From: Streptomyces griseochromogenes
Lineage (GTDB): Bacteria; Actinomycetota; Actinomycetes; Streptomycetales; Streptomycetaceae
Direction of reading: 5' to 3'
Assembly: GCF_001542625.1 (NCBI RefSeq)
Contig: NZ_CP016279.1
Span: forward strand, 6,758,001 to 6,822,000
DNA length: 64,000 nucleotides
Below, piece after piece: positions 17,496 through 26,118 of the stretch; the first letter of the stretch is position 1; each line of letters begins with the position of its first letter. The notes beneath the pieces are model-generated. The model did no database searches and was not told where the DNA came from. It worked only from the letters and a program-made list of their open reading frames with translations. A program made the translations under genes and the position numbers.

Positions 17496-17798
17496 GTGAC
17501 CGTCTGGGAAGTTGTTCAGCTGCCGGTCGCCGAGAGTCATCAGAATGAATTCGAATCGGTTGTCCGGTCACATCTGCCGCTCCTCAAGGAGGCCGATGGC
17601 TGTCTGGATGTGAAGCTGCTCCGAGCCATTGGCAAGGAGGGCGCGCTCCTGTTGTGGGTCCTGTGGCAGTCATTGGAGCACCACACCGAGGTATTCATGA
17701 AAACCGAGGCTTTCACCGAGTTCTCCAGTGCCATGATGCCGTTCTTCACCGCGACTCCTGAGGTGCTTCACGCGAGTACGGCCATTGACGGCTTCTGA
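17496..17798 (+). CDS. ABM-domain (antibiotic biosynthesis monooxygenase-like) protein
   Basis: This is a 100-residue single-domain protein with the dimeric ferredoxin-like ABM pattern: VVQLPVAESHQNEFESVV, then LKEADGCLDVKLLR, then the WQSLEHHTEVFMKTEAFTEF segment. Such proteins include small quinone-forming monooxygenases and heme-degrading enzymes. The GTG lies 20 bases after a strong terminator and has no ribosome binding site, so how it is expressed is unclear. The gene is visibly less GC-rich at third positions than its neighbours (GAATGAATTCGAATCGG near its start), which hints at recent acquisition. The reaction is unknown. Confidence 0.65.
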   Translation: MTVWEVVQLPVAESHQNEFESVVRSHLPLLKEADGCLDVKLLRAIGKEGALLLWVLWQSLEHHTEVFMKTEAFTEFSSAMMPFFTATPEVLHASTAIDGF

Positions 17799-18470
17799 TC
17801 CGACCCGTCCGACCTCGCACCGCTTTCCGCGAGCGAGTGGCTCCGGTGAGCCGACGTCTGCCGATGGGGTGAGCCGGCGGCTCCTGCCGGAGGAGGCGGT
17901 TCGGCAGGTGAGGGTCTCGGCCGCTCCCGTGGCAGTCTGGCCACCACCAAAGATGCACGTCGCCCACGGCGTCCACACCAAGCGGCCGATGTCTTGTAGC
18001 CGTCAGATCTTGACTGTACTGTCCAGTCTAAACTTGTGAGTGAACAACCGCCCTCCGTCCCCCAAGGGGAACAGATGCACCCTCCGCAGCTCGTGTCACT
18101 CAGAGCCTCACGGCGCCCCCGGCCAAGCCCCTGTCGCCCCGTAAGCCCGCGCAAGCGGAAGTCTTACAAGATCATGACCACCGGGTGTTACGCGCCGTCG
18201 CGGAGGCATTCCATGTAACTCTGTCTCTCGCCTCCACCAAACAGACATGTAGGGAGCGCAGCAGCCCTCGGGCAACTCTCCGAACGACGGAAAACAACCG
18301 CCCCCCACATTCTTCCGGTATGCCCCCGGCTCGATGACGCCAACAGCGGTGCTCGGAGCGGCGCTTCGCCGACAACCGACAAGCCCTCAGGCACAGACTC
18401 AATCCCAGCCATGCGCAAGGCGACACGACAGAGCAGGTCCAGAACACGTCCTGGACACACGGAGATTGAT
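17799..18470. other. Intergenic region upstream of the SARP gene
   Basis: No convincing gene lies in these 670 bases. It holds the palindrome at 18012-18028 and, at the right end, the ribosome site of the SARP gene. GC content is a little lower than around it. The SARP promoter must be here but was not identified. Confidence 0.5.
18012..18028. promoter_or_regulatory. TetR-operator-like palindrome
   Basis: GACTGTACTGTCCAGTC has GACTG and CAGTC arms and is flanked by TTGACT (18010-18015) and TAAACT (18029-18034), hexamers of promoter type. It resembles autoregulated TetR-family operators, but no TetR gene is adjacent. It may be a relic of a lost gene or act at a distance. Confidence 0.35.
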
Positions 18471-20756
18471 ATGGCAGCAGATATTCGCTATCAGATACTC
18501 GGCCACACGCGAGCGTATCTCGGAGAATCTGAGCTCGCCGTCGGACCCCCGCAACAGCAAGCCGTGCTCGTCTGCCTGCTCCTGCGAGCGGGCCGTGCCG
18601 TCTCGGTCGACGGGATCGTCGATTCCGTCTGGGGCCCGCAGGCACCGGACACCGCGGTCTCCGCCGTGCGCACCTACGCCTGGCGGCTACGCAAGTCCTT
18701 GGGCGAACGAAAGGGGGAGAAAGGCGCCAAGGCCCCTACCGTCGTCTCGGTCGGCACCGGTTACCGGATGACCGTCGGACCCGACCAGCTGGACGCCCTT
18801 CGCGTAGAGCAACTGGCCGCCGAAGCGACCCGGGCACGCGATGCCCGGCGAGCCGAGACGGCTCGCACTCTGGTGGTGCAGTCCCTGAGCCTGTGGCAGG
18901 GCGAACCGCTGGCGAAGGTCCCCGGGCCGTTCGCGAAGCAGCAGCGCGCCCGGCTGGACGCCCTACGGCTCGCGCTCATGGAGGAACGCTTCGACCTCGA
19001 TCTGCTCCTGGGCCGGCACGCCCTCGCGATTCCCGACCTCAACGCCTTCGTGACCGAGCACCCCCTGCGCGAGCGCGGGCACGGCCAGTTGATGCGAGCG
19101 CTGTACGCCGACGGACAGCAGGCTGCGGCGCTGGACGCCTTCGAGCGGCTTCGGCGGAGGTTGGGAGAGGAGCTGGGCGTCGACCCGAGCCACGAGCTAC
19201 GCTCCTTGCACCAGCGAATACTGCGGAACGACCCGGCGCTGAACGCCGTACGGCGCACCGAGGCCGCGTCGTCCGCAGCCGCGGCTCCTCCCAGCGCCGC
19301 CGATCACGACTGCCGTCCCGCCACCGCCCCGATTCCGGCACAACTGCCGCCCCGCCCAGCGGACTTCACCGGACGCGCCGAGGCCGTCTCGGGGCTTCGG
19401 AACGCGATCGGCGGTGGATGCGAGGCAGCGATGCCCGTGGCCAGGATCTCGGGCATGGGCGGCGTCGGCAAGACCGCTCTGGCCCTGCACGTCGCCCACC
19501 TGCTCAAGCCACAGTTCACCGACGGTCAGTTGTACGCCGACCTGGGCGGCAGCGGACCCTCCCCGGCCCGCCCGGACGCAGTGCTGGTCAGCTTTCTGGC
19601 CTCGCTGGGCGTCCCCGAGGACAAGATCCCGGACAACATGGAGGACCGTGCCAGACTGTACCGGTCACTGTTGGACGGACGGCGCGTCCTGGTCCTGCTG
19701 GACGACGCCCGAGACGCCTCGCAGGTCCGGCCGCTCCTGCCCGGATCCCATGGCTGTGCGGTCCTGGTCACCGGCCGGCCGCGGATATTCAGCCTGCCCA
19801 CGGTGGCACAAGTGGACCTGGATGTACTGATCCCGGACGAGGCTGTCGCCCTGTTGACGCGTGTGTGCGGCCCTGACCGGGTGGCGGCCGAGCCGGAGGC
19901 CGCCCGCTCGCTGGTCTCCCGCTGCGGCTTGCTGCCGTTGGCCGTCCGGATCGCCGCGACCAGACTCGCCTCCAGACCTGCCTGGACCCTTCGGGCGATG
20001 GCCGAGCGCCTCGCCGACCAGCAGGCTCGGCGAACAGCCATGCAGATCGGTGACCTCGACGTCCATGCGTGCTTCGATCTCAGTTACCGTCAACTGACAC
20101 AGTGTCAGGTGCGAGCATTCCTCCTCGTCGCCGCCGTCGGCGAGCCGGATATCAGTGTCTCCGCGGCCGCGGCCGCACTGGCGGTGGAGGAGCACGTCGC
20201 CGAGGAACTGCTCGAGTCGCTGGTGGACGCGGCCATGCTGAGCGTGGTCGCGCCGAACCGCTACCGGCACCACAGCCTGCTGCGCGACTTCGCCCGAACG
20301 CGGATCAGGGCCGCAGGCTTCTCCGGGGCGCAGGAGGCACTCGACCGGCTGCTCGCTTTCCTCGTGTCGACCGCAGGGGCGGCCGCCACATGGGCGAGGC
20401 CCACAGATCCACTCGAACACGCATGGGCACTCGATACTGCCGGAGGGCTCAGGTTCACCGACGCGGACGCTGCCCGGGACTGGATCGCCGCCGAAGCCGA
20501 GAGTGCGACGGCTGCGGTCATGGCAGCCACGCGGTCCACCGGCCCGGGGCACCGGGCACGCCTGCGCAAGGCAGCCGACCTGCTCATCGCTCTGAACCGC
20601 TTCCGATGCCAAGTACGCCACGAGCAGGTCGCCCCGGCCGCCGAAGTGGTGGCCAGAGTCGCGGCTGCGGCGGGCGACTCCCGGTCAGTGGCCCGTGCCC
20701 GCTTCGTTCTCGCCTCGGAAACAGCGATGTGCGTGCCCATGCTCGAGGACGCCTGA
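18471..20756 (+). CDS. Large SARP-family regulator with NB-ARC domain, TPR region short
   Basis: This is a 761-residue AfsR-like regulator. Residues about 1-95 are the OmpR-type winged helix (LAVGPPQQQAVLVCLLLRAG, VSAVRTYAWRLRKSLG) and about 100-260 are the bacterial transcriptional activation domain. An NB-ARC ATPase follows with P-loop GMGGVGKT at 328-335 and a VLVLLDDARD Walker B. AfsR-type proteins normally continue for several hundred residues of TPR repeats. This one stops about 100 residues after the ATPase helical region, so the sensor part is largely missing. The ATG is chosen for the GGAGA site 6 bases upstream. It stands tail-to-tail with the 13-gene deazaguanine operon and is the natural candidate activator of it. 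That link is inferred. Confidence 0.88.
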   Translation: MAADIRYQILGHTRAYLGESELAVGPPQQQAVLVCLLLRAGRAVSVDGIVDSVWGPQAPDTAVSAVRTYAWRLRKSLGERKGEKGAKAPTVVSVGTGYRMTVGPDQLDALRVEQLAAEATRARDARRAETARTLVVQSLSLWQGEPLAKVPGPFAKQQRARLDALRLALMEERFDLDLLLGRHALAIPDLNAFVTEHPLRERGHGQLMRALYADGQQAAALDAFERLRRRLGEELGVDPSHELRSLHQRILRNDPALNAVRRTEAASSAAAAPPSAADHDCRPATAPIPAQLPPRPADFTGRAEAVSGLRNAIGGGCEAAMPVARISGMGGVGKTALALHVAHLLKPQFTDGQLYADLGGSGPSPARPDAVLVSFLASLGVPEDKIPDNMEDRARLYRSLLDGRRVLVLLDDARDASQVRPLLPGSHGCAVLVTGRPRIFSLPTVAQVDLDVLIPDEAVALLTRVCGPDRVAAEPEAARSLVSRCGLLPLAVRIAATRLASRPAWTLRAMAERLADQQARRTAMQIGDLDVHACFDLSYRQLTQCQVRAFLLVAAVGEPDISVSAAAAALAVEEHVAEELLESLVDAAMLSVVAPNRYRHHSLLRDFARTRIRAAGFSGAQEALDRLLAFLVSTAGAAATWARPTDPLEHAWALDTAGGLRFTDADAARDWIAAEAESATAAVMAATRSTGPGHRARLRKAADLLIALNRFRCQVRHEQVAPAAEVVARVAAAAGDSRSVARARFVLASETAMCVPMLEDA

Positions 20757-20896
20757 CGGCACAGACCATTCGGCCGGGACGGCCGCAAGGCCCGACCATC
20801 CTGATGGCCGAAGCCGTGCCGGTGCGGCCGTCCGCGCTCAACGACCACATCCGCCGGATACGGGATCGGGTCAAGAGCCGTCCGCATCCGCACGGG
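20757..20896. other. Gap between SARP and formyltransferase stops
   Basis: Convergent intergenic stretch. No gene and no strong hairpin is evident. The open frame across it does not read as missing TPR repeats of the SARP. Confidence 0.45.
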
Positions 20897-21814
20897 CTAC
20901 GACGGCCGCTCCTTGCCGAGCCCCACGGCGCAACGGCGCTGATCACCGCGTAGGTCTGTCGTCCCTTCGGGCGACACGGTGGTCGAGGTGGCGGCCCGGG
21001 ACGGGACGGGATGCCGACGCCGCAGCCGCCGCAGCCAGAGGCGGAACTCGACGCCCGGAGTGCGGTCCCGGTGCCTGTAGGTGGTCCCCCGGTCCGGCTG
21101 GGCCACGGCGGTGAGTACGGCGCCCTCCTCCAGCTCGATCGCCAACTCCGTGAGCAGGACGGCCGCCTGGTGCACCGAGCGGCTGTAGAGCTCTTCGTCG
21201 TCATCACCTGGGTGCAGTTCGGGTGCCACCTGGGCAAGCACCGGGCCGGCGTCCAGCGTGGGAGACACCATGTGCACAGTGGCACCGATGCGCGGCCAGT
21301 CCCTGTTGAGGTAGGCGAAATAGACGCCGTGGTTGCCCTTGTACTCAGGCAGCCAGCCCCCGTGGATGTTGACCATCAGGCCCGGGGTCCGCTCGATGAG
21401 GCGCTTGCCCAGGACTCCGGTGCCGCAGACGACCGTGAGGTCCGGGGCGAGCGTCGTCACCAGGTCCCTTGCGGCAACGCTGTTGATGGAATCCACCCGG
21501 TGGATCACCGAGGTGGCGGGTGGCAGTTCCGCGGAGAGCCGGGCGAAGTATGCGCTGCGCCACCGGGCACGCCCCGTGATCCGCTGCCGCCAGCCCTGGT
21601 AGATACGGAAGGCGAGGTCGTAGTAACGGCGCTTGGTCCACAGCCGGCGCTTCTGCGCGGCACCGGGTTCGACCACCGTGCCGACCAGGTCGAGTCTGGC
21701 GGCCAGCAGGCGGCGTATGTACGCGTGCTGGGGATCGTCGGAGGTCAGCAGCAGGACGCGCAGCCGTCTGTGTGTGGCATCGGGGAAGGTCCAGCGATTC
21801 TGGGTGTGCCGCAT
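20897..21814 (-). CDS. Formyltransferase-family enzyme
   Basis: This is a 305-residue protein of the methionyl-tRNA / glycinamide-ribonucleotide formyltransferase fold. VNIHGGWLPEYKG matches the Asn-x-His ... LP-x-x-x-G catalytic segment, and GATVHMVSPTLDAGPVLAQ supplies the downstream aspartate motif. The family moves a formyl group from 10-formyltetrahydrofolate to an amine. It is the last gene of the deazaguanine operon, 16 bases after the FAD oxidoreductase stop, so N-formylation of an amino-acid or sugar-like intermediate is likely. The ATG at 21814 has only a weak ribosome site. The acceptor is unknown. Confidence 0.82.
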   Translation of the reverse strand: MRHTQNRWTFPDATHRRLRVLLLTSDDPQHAYIRRLLAARLDLVGTVVEPGAAQKRRLWTKRRYYDLAFRIYQGWRQRITGRARWRSAYFARLSAELPPATSVIHRVDSINSVAARDLVTTLAPDLTVVCGTGVLGKRLIERTPGLMVNIHGGWLPEYKGNHGVYFAYLNRDWPRIGATVHMVSPTLDAGPVLAQVAPELHPGDDDEELYSRSVHQAAVLLTELAIELEEGAVLTAVAQPDRGTTYRHRDRTPGVEFRLWLRRLRRRHPVPSRAATSTTVSPEGTTDLRGDQRRCAVGLGKERPS

Positions 21815-21830
21815 GGTCGCTCTGTCTCTG

Positions 21831-23690
21831 TCAGGCGGGCAGGGAGTCGGGCACCGCGCCGAGCGCGCGCCGCATCCGCGAAGGGTGGTAGAGGGTGTGC
21901 ATCGGGTGGTGCCGGCCGCGCAGGGCGTGCAGCACCGCCTCGGCGATGACCGGCGACTGGGCGAAGCCTCCGGTGTTGTGACCACCTGTGACCACGAAGG
22001 CGCCGCTCACTGCTCTCGCGGTCTGGAAGATGCCGAGGTTCGAGGCGGTCCACGGCCGCACGCAGTACTTCTCCGTCCGACGCAGGCCCTCCCGGCCGCC
22101 GATGCTCTGGTAGATGTCGGGGAAGAGCAGTTCGACGGTGTCCGCCACGGCCGCGTGGATCGACTCCAGCTTCCGCTCGTCGATGTTGCGCGGATCCGCT
22201 CCGGTCCATCCGTAGCCGGAGCCGATCATGAGTGCGGGCCGCCCGCTCTCGTCCTCACCGACGGTCACGTTCGCGTCTGCCGCGATGTGCCCGCGCCGGG
22301 CCACCTTCAGGGAGTTCTGCAGCGGCTGCGTCGTATTCGGAATGGTGGTCCAGCAGCCGAGTACACCGTGCACCTGTCCGGCCAGCCCGGTGTCGCCGAG
22401 CAGGGTGCCGCCGTCGACTCCGGGTGAGAACACGTAGTGGTCCCGGTGGAACACCCCCGACTCCGTGAGTACGCCGGTGACGTCCGCGCTGTCGCGAAGG
22501 ATCCGCTCGGCCCGCTGGCCGAAGCGCAGTTCGGCACCGCCGGCCTCCAGCAGGTCGACGAGTTCGGTCATGAAGCGGTGGACGTCCAGGGTGAAGCCGC
22601 GCACCATGATGGCGCCCGCGAACGCATCATGTCGGGCCCGCGCGAGAGCGGGGAAGCGTTCCCGTACCGCGTCGGGGCCGAACAGGGCCAGCGTCGCCCC
22701 GATCGCGTCCTGACGGTGCCGGGAGGCGGCGAGGTCCGCCTCGTCCTGGTAGAGCCGCAGGATGTCGTGGCGCACGTGCAGTCCGTCGAAGATGTGCGGT
22801 TGCTCCTTCATCCACTCCTTCCAGAGGTCTCCGCTGCGCCGGTTCAGGCCGAAGATGTCATGGTTGTAGGCATGGGTGAGCCAGCGCGGCGGGCTCTTGA
22901 AGTCCTGGACCCATGCCTGATCGCCCGCCACCGCTGCCGGGTCCCGCCGAATGTCCCAGCCCAGCTGCTCGGGAGAGCGGTCGAACACCAGGTTGGAGTC
23001 TGCGTCGTCGGTGTGCCTGGGGTGGTAGTCGTCCATCTCCGTGAGGGTGAACATGCGCGCGTTGCCGCCTCCGCGGGAGCAGCCGTAGTGGTTCCAGGGC
23101 CGGTTCTCCCGCGGATCGGGGCCGGCATCCATGAGGGTGACCCTGTAGCCGTTCGTCAGCAGTGTGTGCGCGGTCACCAGGTTCACCACCCCGGCACCGA
23201 CCACGAGTACGCTCTCCCGCTCCCCGTCGCTCCGGGGCGCGACCGCCGTCGCTCGGTCGCGCTTCGCCCGGTGCTCCTGGACGAAGCGCTCGGCGATGGC
23301 GAGCGCCCGGAAGAGGACGGCCTCTTCAGGGTCCGCCGGGGCTCCGGCGCCGCTCGACGGCCCGGACACGCTGAACAGCGGAACATCGAAGGGCAGGCGC
23401 GCGTGCTGCGGTTCCGCCTCCATGGAGGGAAGCCCGCGTTTCTCCGGCTGCCGGGACGGACCGATCCGCACCACGGCGATGGGCTCGGCGCCCATGGCAT
23501 CGCGCCAGGCCCGGAGTACGGCCGACGACGGCGTGGTGGCCGAGATGATCACGTGCGGACGGACCTCGCACAGGGACGCCGCCACGGTGGTGTCATCCGC
23601 TGTGTCCAACTCGGGCTGGAACAGGACTCGGTCACCGGGCATGCTCTGTTCCGGGGGGCGGACGGCCTGGCAGGTAACAAGAAAGCGCAT
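21831..23690 (-). CDS. FAD-dependent oxidoreductase (DAO fold) with extra N-terminal domain
   Basis: The protein has 619 residues. Residues about 160-600 are a D-amino-acid-oxidase-type flavoenzyme with a dinucleotide motif GAGVVN (165-170) in which the usual third glycine is asparagine, and a C-terminal GGHNTGGFAQSP FAD-contact segment. The first 155 residues are a separate small alpha/beta domain (HVIISATTPSSAVLRAWRD) ending in a charged helix. It recalls the N-terminal part of 2-hydroxyacid dehydrogenases but I cannot name it. The enzyme probably oxidises an amine or amino-acid intermediate. It lies inside the operon, 75 bases after the iron oxygenase and 16 bases before the formyltransferase. 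GGAGA precedes the ATG. Confidence 0.8.
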   Translation of the reverse strand: MRFLVTCQAVRPPEQSMPGDRVLFQPELDTADDTTVAASLCEVRPHVIISATTPSSAVLRAWRDAMGAEPIAVVRIGPSRQPEKRGLPSMEAEPQHARLPFDVPLFSVSGPSSGAGAPADPEEAVLFRALAIAERFVQEHRAKRDRATAVAPRSDGERESVLVVGAGVVNLVTAHTLLTNGYRVTLMDAGPDPRENRPWNHYGCSRGGGNARMFTLTEMDDYHPRHTDDADSNLVFDRSPEQLGWDIRRDPAAVAGDQAWVQDFKSPPRWLTHAYNHDIFGLNRRSGDLWKEWMKEQPHIFDGLHVRHDILRLYQDEADLAASRHRQDAIGATLALFGPDAVRERFPALARARHDAFAGAIMVRGFTLDVHRFMTELVDLLEAGGAELRFGQRAERILRDSADVTGVLTESGVFHRDHYVFSPGVDGGTLLGDTGLAGQVHGVLGCWTTIPNTTQPLQNSLKVARRGHIAADANVTVGEDESGRPALMIGSGYGWTGADPRNIDERKLESIHAAVADTVELLFPDIYQSIGGREGLRRTEKYCVRPWTASNLGIFQTARAVSGAFVVTGGHNTGGFAQSPVIAEAVLHALRGRHHPMHTLYHPSRMRRALGAVPDSLPA

Positions 23691-23765
23691 GACATCTCCA
23701 CTGTCAGCCAGAAGTGTGTGCTGCTGGAATGTCCCGGCGCCGACCGGCCGGGACGGTGGCGCCTG

Positions 23766-24776
23766 TTACCGGACCGGGTCGTCCAGCAATTCGGGGTGCT
23801 GCTCGGCGATCACGTCGGGAAAGGCCCGGAGCATGCCGCGCATGACGTTGTTGCCGTAGCTGTCGGACAGTGGGCTGTCCGGGTCCTGCACGACTCCGCC
23901 GGCTTCCCGGACCTCGCGCGTGGGCAGCGGCAGCATGGTCGCGTCCAGCCGGGGGTTGTAGAAGAACGGCGCCGAGTAACGGCGAACCCCGGGAGGCGGG
24001 CTGACCACACGATGGGTGGTGGCCCGGAGGTATCCGCGGGTCGCGACCTCCAGCAGCTCCCCCAGGTTCACCACGAATGCCCCGGGCACGGGCGGGACAT
24101 CCAGGAATTCACCCTCGTCCACCGACACCTGCAGGCCGCCGAAGGCGTCCTGGAGCAGCAGGGTGAGCAGGCCGTAGTCCTTGTGCGTGCCGATGCCCTG
24201 GTCGTCCTGGGGCCGGCCGTCGGGACGGCCCGGGTAGTGCAGCAGCTTGAAGTGGACCTGGGGATCGGCCTTCACCACCGGGTCGAGGAAGTCCTCCGGC
24301 GCGTCGAGCGCGGCGAGGATCAGTCGCAGCAGCCGGTGGGAGACATCGGTGAGCTCGCTCATCCACCGGTTGATCGCCGGCTTCAGCTCCGGCATGCTCG
24401 CCGGCCACATGTTGGGGCCGGCCAGCCACAGGTACGGCGGGTCGTCCGGGCCGGGCACCGTGGCCTCGCGTTCGGGTCCGACGTCGAGCTGGCTGCGGCG
24501 GTCGGGTGCGCCCTTGGTGAGCTCGCGGCCCACCTCGGAGTAGCCGCGAAAGTGGGGGGACTTGAGAATGCTCAGCTCGTCGAGCTCACTGTCCGGAAGC
24601 GAGAAGAAGGACCGGGCCAGGTCCAGGATCTCGTCGGCGCCCTCGACCCCGTGGCCGACGAGCTGGAAGAAGCCGATGTCGTGGACGGCCGCGCGCAGTT
24701 CTTTGAGGAAGGCGGCGCGGGCGGCCGGCCCGCGGTCGGCGTCTCGGAGATCGAGCACGGGAAAGGTGATGGACAT
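23766..24776 (-). CDS. IPNS-like 2-oxoglutarate/Fe(II) oxygenase
   Basis: This is a 336-residue non-haem iron enzyme of the isopenicillin N synthase / gibberellin oxidase family. The DIOX_N region (FPVLDLRDADRG ... GFFQLVGHG) is followed by the iron ligands H198 and D200 in THKDYGLLT and H255 in TTHRVV. The co-substrate pair R266 and S268 (RYS) is conserved, so the protein should be active with 2-oxoglutarate. It may hydroxylate, desaturate or cyclise an amino-acid intermediate. ATG 24776 is preferred; a TTG four codons earlier is possible. It sits between the exporter and the flavoenzyme in the operon. Confidence 0.88.
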   Translation of the reverse strand: MSITFPVLDLRDADRGPAARAAFLKELRAAVHDIGFFQLVGHGVEGADEILDLARSFFSLPDSELDELSILKSPHFRGYSEVGRELTKGAPDRRSQLDVGPEREATVPGPDDPPYLWLAGPNMWPASMPELKPAINRWMSELTDVSHRLLRLILAALDAPEDFLDPVVKADPQVHFKLLHYPGRPDGRPQDDQGIGTHKDYGLLTLLLQDAFGGLQVSVDEGEFLDVPPVPGAFVVNLGELLEVATRGYLRATTHRVVSPPPGVRRYSAPFFYNPRLDATMLPLPTREVREAGGVVQDPDSPLSDSYGNNVMRGMLRAFPDVIAEQHPELLDDPVR

Positions 24777-24848
24777 GCGGTTTCCCAACGGTTGTGACCT
24801 GTCGGTCCGAGTGGTGAGTTGATGTGGATCCGCGTGGATGACGCGGGT

Positions 24849-26117
24849 CTATCGAAGGGCCGCGGTGCCGGATGCGGACGCGCGGGGAAAGACCAGCGCC
24901 GCCGTCCCGGCCGCGGGTGCGGCGACGAGCAGGAAGAGCGAACTGTCGTGTCCGGCGGCCAGCGCGGCACTCGACGATGCCCCGACGGCGAACCCGACCT
25001 GGGTGATGCTGGTCATCCACCCCTGGGTCTCGTTCTCGCAGCCGGCCGGGGTGAGCGTGCCCACCGTGGTGAAGAGCGCGGTGAACGTGGAGCCGATCGT
25101 GGCGCCGGTCAGCGGGCAGACGATCAGCACGAGAGCCGGCGGCGCGTGCATGGCCAGCGCGAGCACGCATCCCCCGACGACGAAGCCGGCCAGCAGGACG
25201 GCGGGTTGTGCCCGGCGTCGGATCCCGGGAGTGACGGCCGCCAGGCCCAGGGCTCCCACCATGCTGCCGACCGAGAGTCCCGCCAGGTACAGACCGCTGA
25301 ACCCGATGGCGTCGTGTTTCTGCGCGTAGACGGGGAGCACCACTTCGGTCGCGGCCAATGCGGCGCAGAACAGGACGTGAGCGGTGAAGACCCGCCGCAG
25401 CCTCACCGGGCGCAGCGGCCTCAGCCAGTCCTTCGTCCGGTCCGCGGCCGGGTGGAGGCCAGGGCGGCGCAGGCTGACCAACAGCAGCACCGCGACCGCC
25501 ATCAGCGGGCCGCTGAGGACCAGCGGCAGCATCGGCGACAGGGTCGTACTGAGCCAGGCGGCGAGGACGGGGCCGGTGATGAGCGTGAGGTCCATCAGCG
25601 CGGACTCCAGTGCGTTGGCCGCCCCCTGCTGCCGCTCCTCGACCGCCCCTCGCCAGTACGTCCGCAGCATGATGCTGACCGGGGGGAAGCACATGCCCAT
25701 GACGGCGGCGGACGCGGCGACCGTCGCAAACGGCAGCCTGGCCGACACGGAGGCCAGCAGCCCCGCCAGACCACCCAGATAGCACACCAAGCAGCTGAGC
25801 AGTACCGGCTTGGCCGGGTACCGGTCCGCGATCCTGCCCCGCAGCGGGCTGGTCAGCGCGTTCGCGATCAGCATCGTGCTGATCGTCAGTCCGGCGGCGC
25901 CGATGGAGTAGACGGGCGGCACCAGCAGCAGCACGCTGATGGAGAACATGTTGATCGGGAACTTCGACAGCAACGAGGCAGCCGCAAGCCGACGGGCCCC
26001 GGGCGCGGTCATGAGCGCCCGGTAGCCTCCCAGCAGACCGGTGGCGACGGGGGTCGGCGGCGGCGCGGCCTCCGTGACACCCCCCGCATCTGCGGGGCCT
26101 GCGGTGTCCTGCGGCAT
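24849..26117 (-). CDS. MFS transporter of the deazaguanine operon
   Basis: This is a 422-residue transporter with about twelve membrane segments and the RGRIADRYPAKPVLL loop. Its start is ambiguous. ATG 26117 begins one base after the ATP-grasp stop, and ATG 26132 would overlap that gene by 14 bases; neither has a clear ribosome site, consistent with coupling. Membership of the operon makes product export and self-resistance the likely role. Confidence 0.82.
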   Translation of the reverse strand: MPQDTAGPADAGGVTEAAPPPTPVATGLLGGYRALMTAPGARRLAAASLLSKFPINMFSISVLLLVPPVYSIGAAGLTISTMLIANALTSPLRGRIADRYPAKPVLLSCLVCYLGGLAGLLASVSARLPFATVAASAAVMGMCFPPVSIMLRTYWRGAVEERQQGAANALESALMDLTLITGPVLAAWLSTTLSPMLPLVLSGPLMAVAVLLLVSLRRPGLHPAADRTKDWLRPLRPVRLRRVFTAHVLFCAALAATEVVLPVYAQKHDAIGFSGLYLAGLSVGSMVGALGLAAVTPGIRRRAQPAVLLAGFVVGGCVLALAMHAPPALVLIVCPLTGATIGSTFTALFTTVGTLTPAGCENETQGWMTSITQVGFAVGASSSAALAAGHDSSLFLLVAAPAAGTAALVFPRASASGTAALR

Positions 26118-26118
26118 G

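Noticed and set aside
18036..18218. Small 60-codon GTG frame after the TAAACT box
   Set aside because: The basic, proline-rich composition lacks any family similarity, and the supposed promoter spacer is only 13 bases.
22437..24797. Open frame of about 780 codons antisense to the oxygenase and FAD oxidoreductase genes
   Set aside because: It spans two well-supported genes and their gap, has no family similarity, and arises from GC-rich codon bias.
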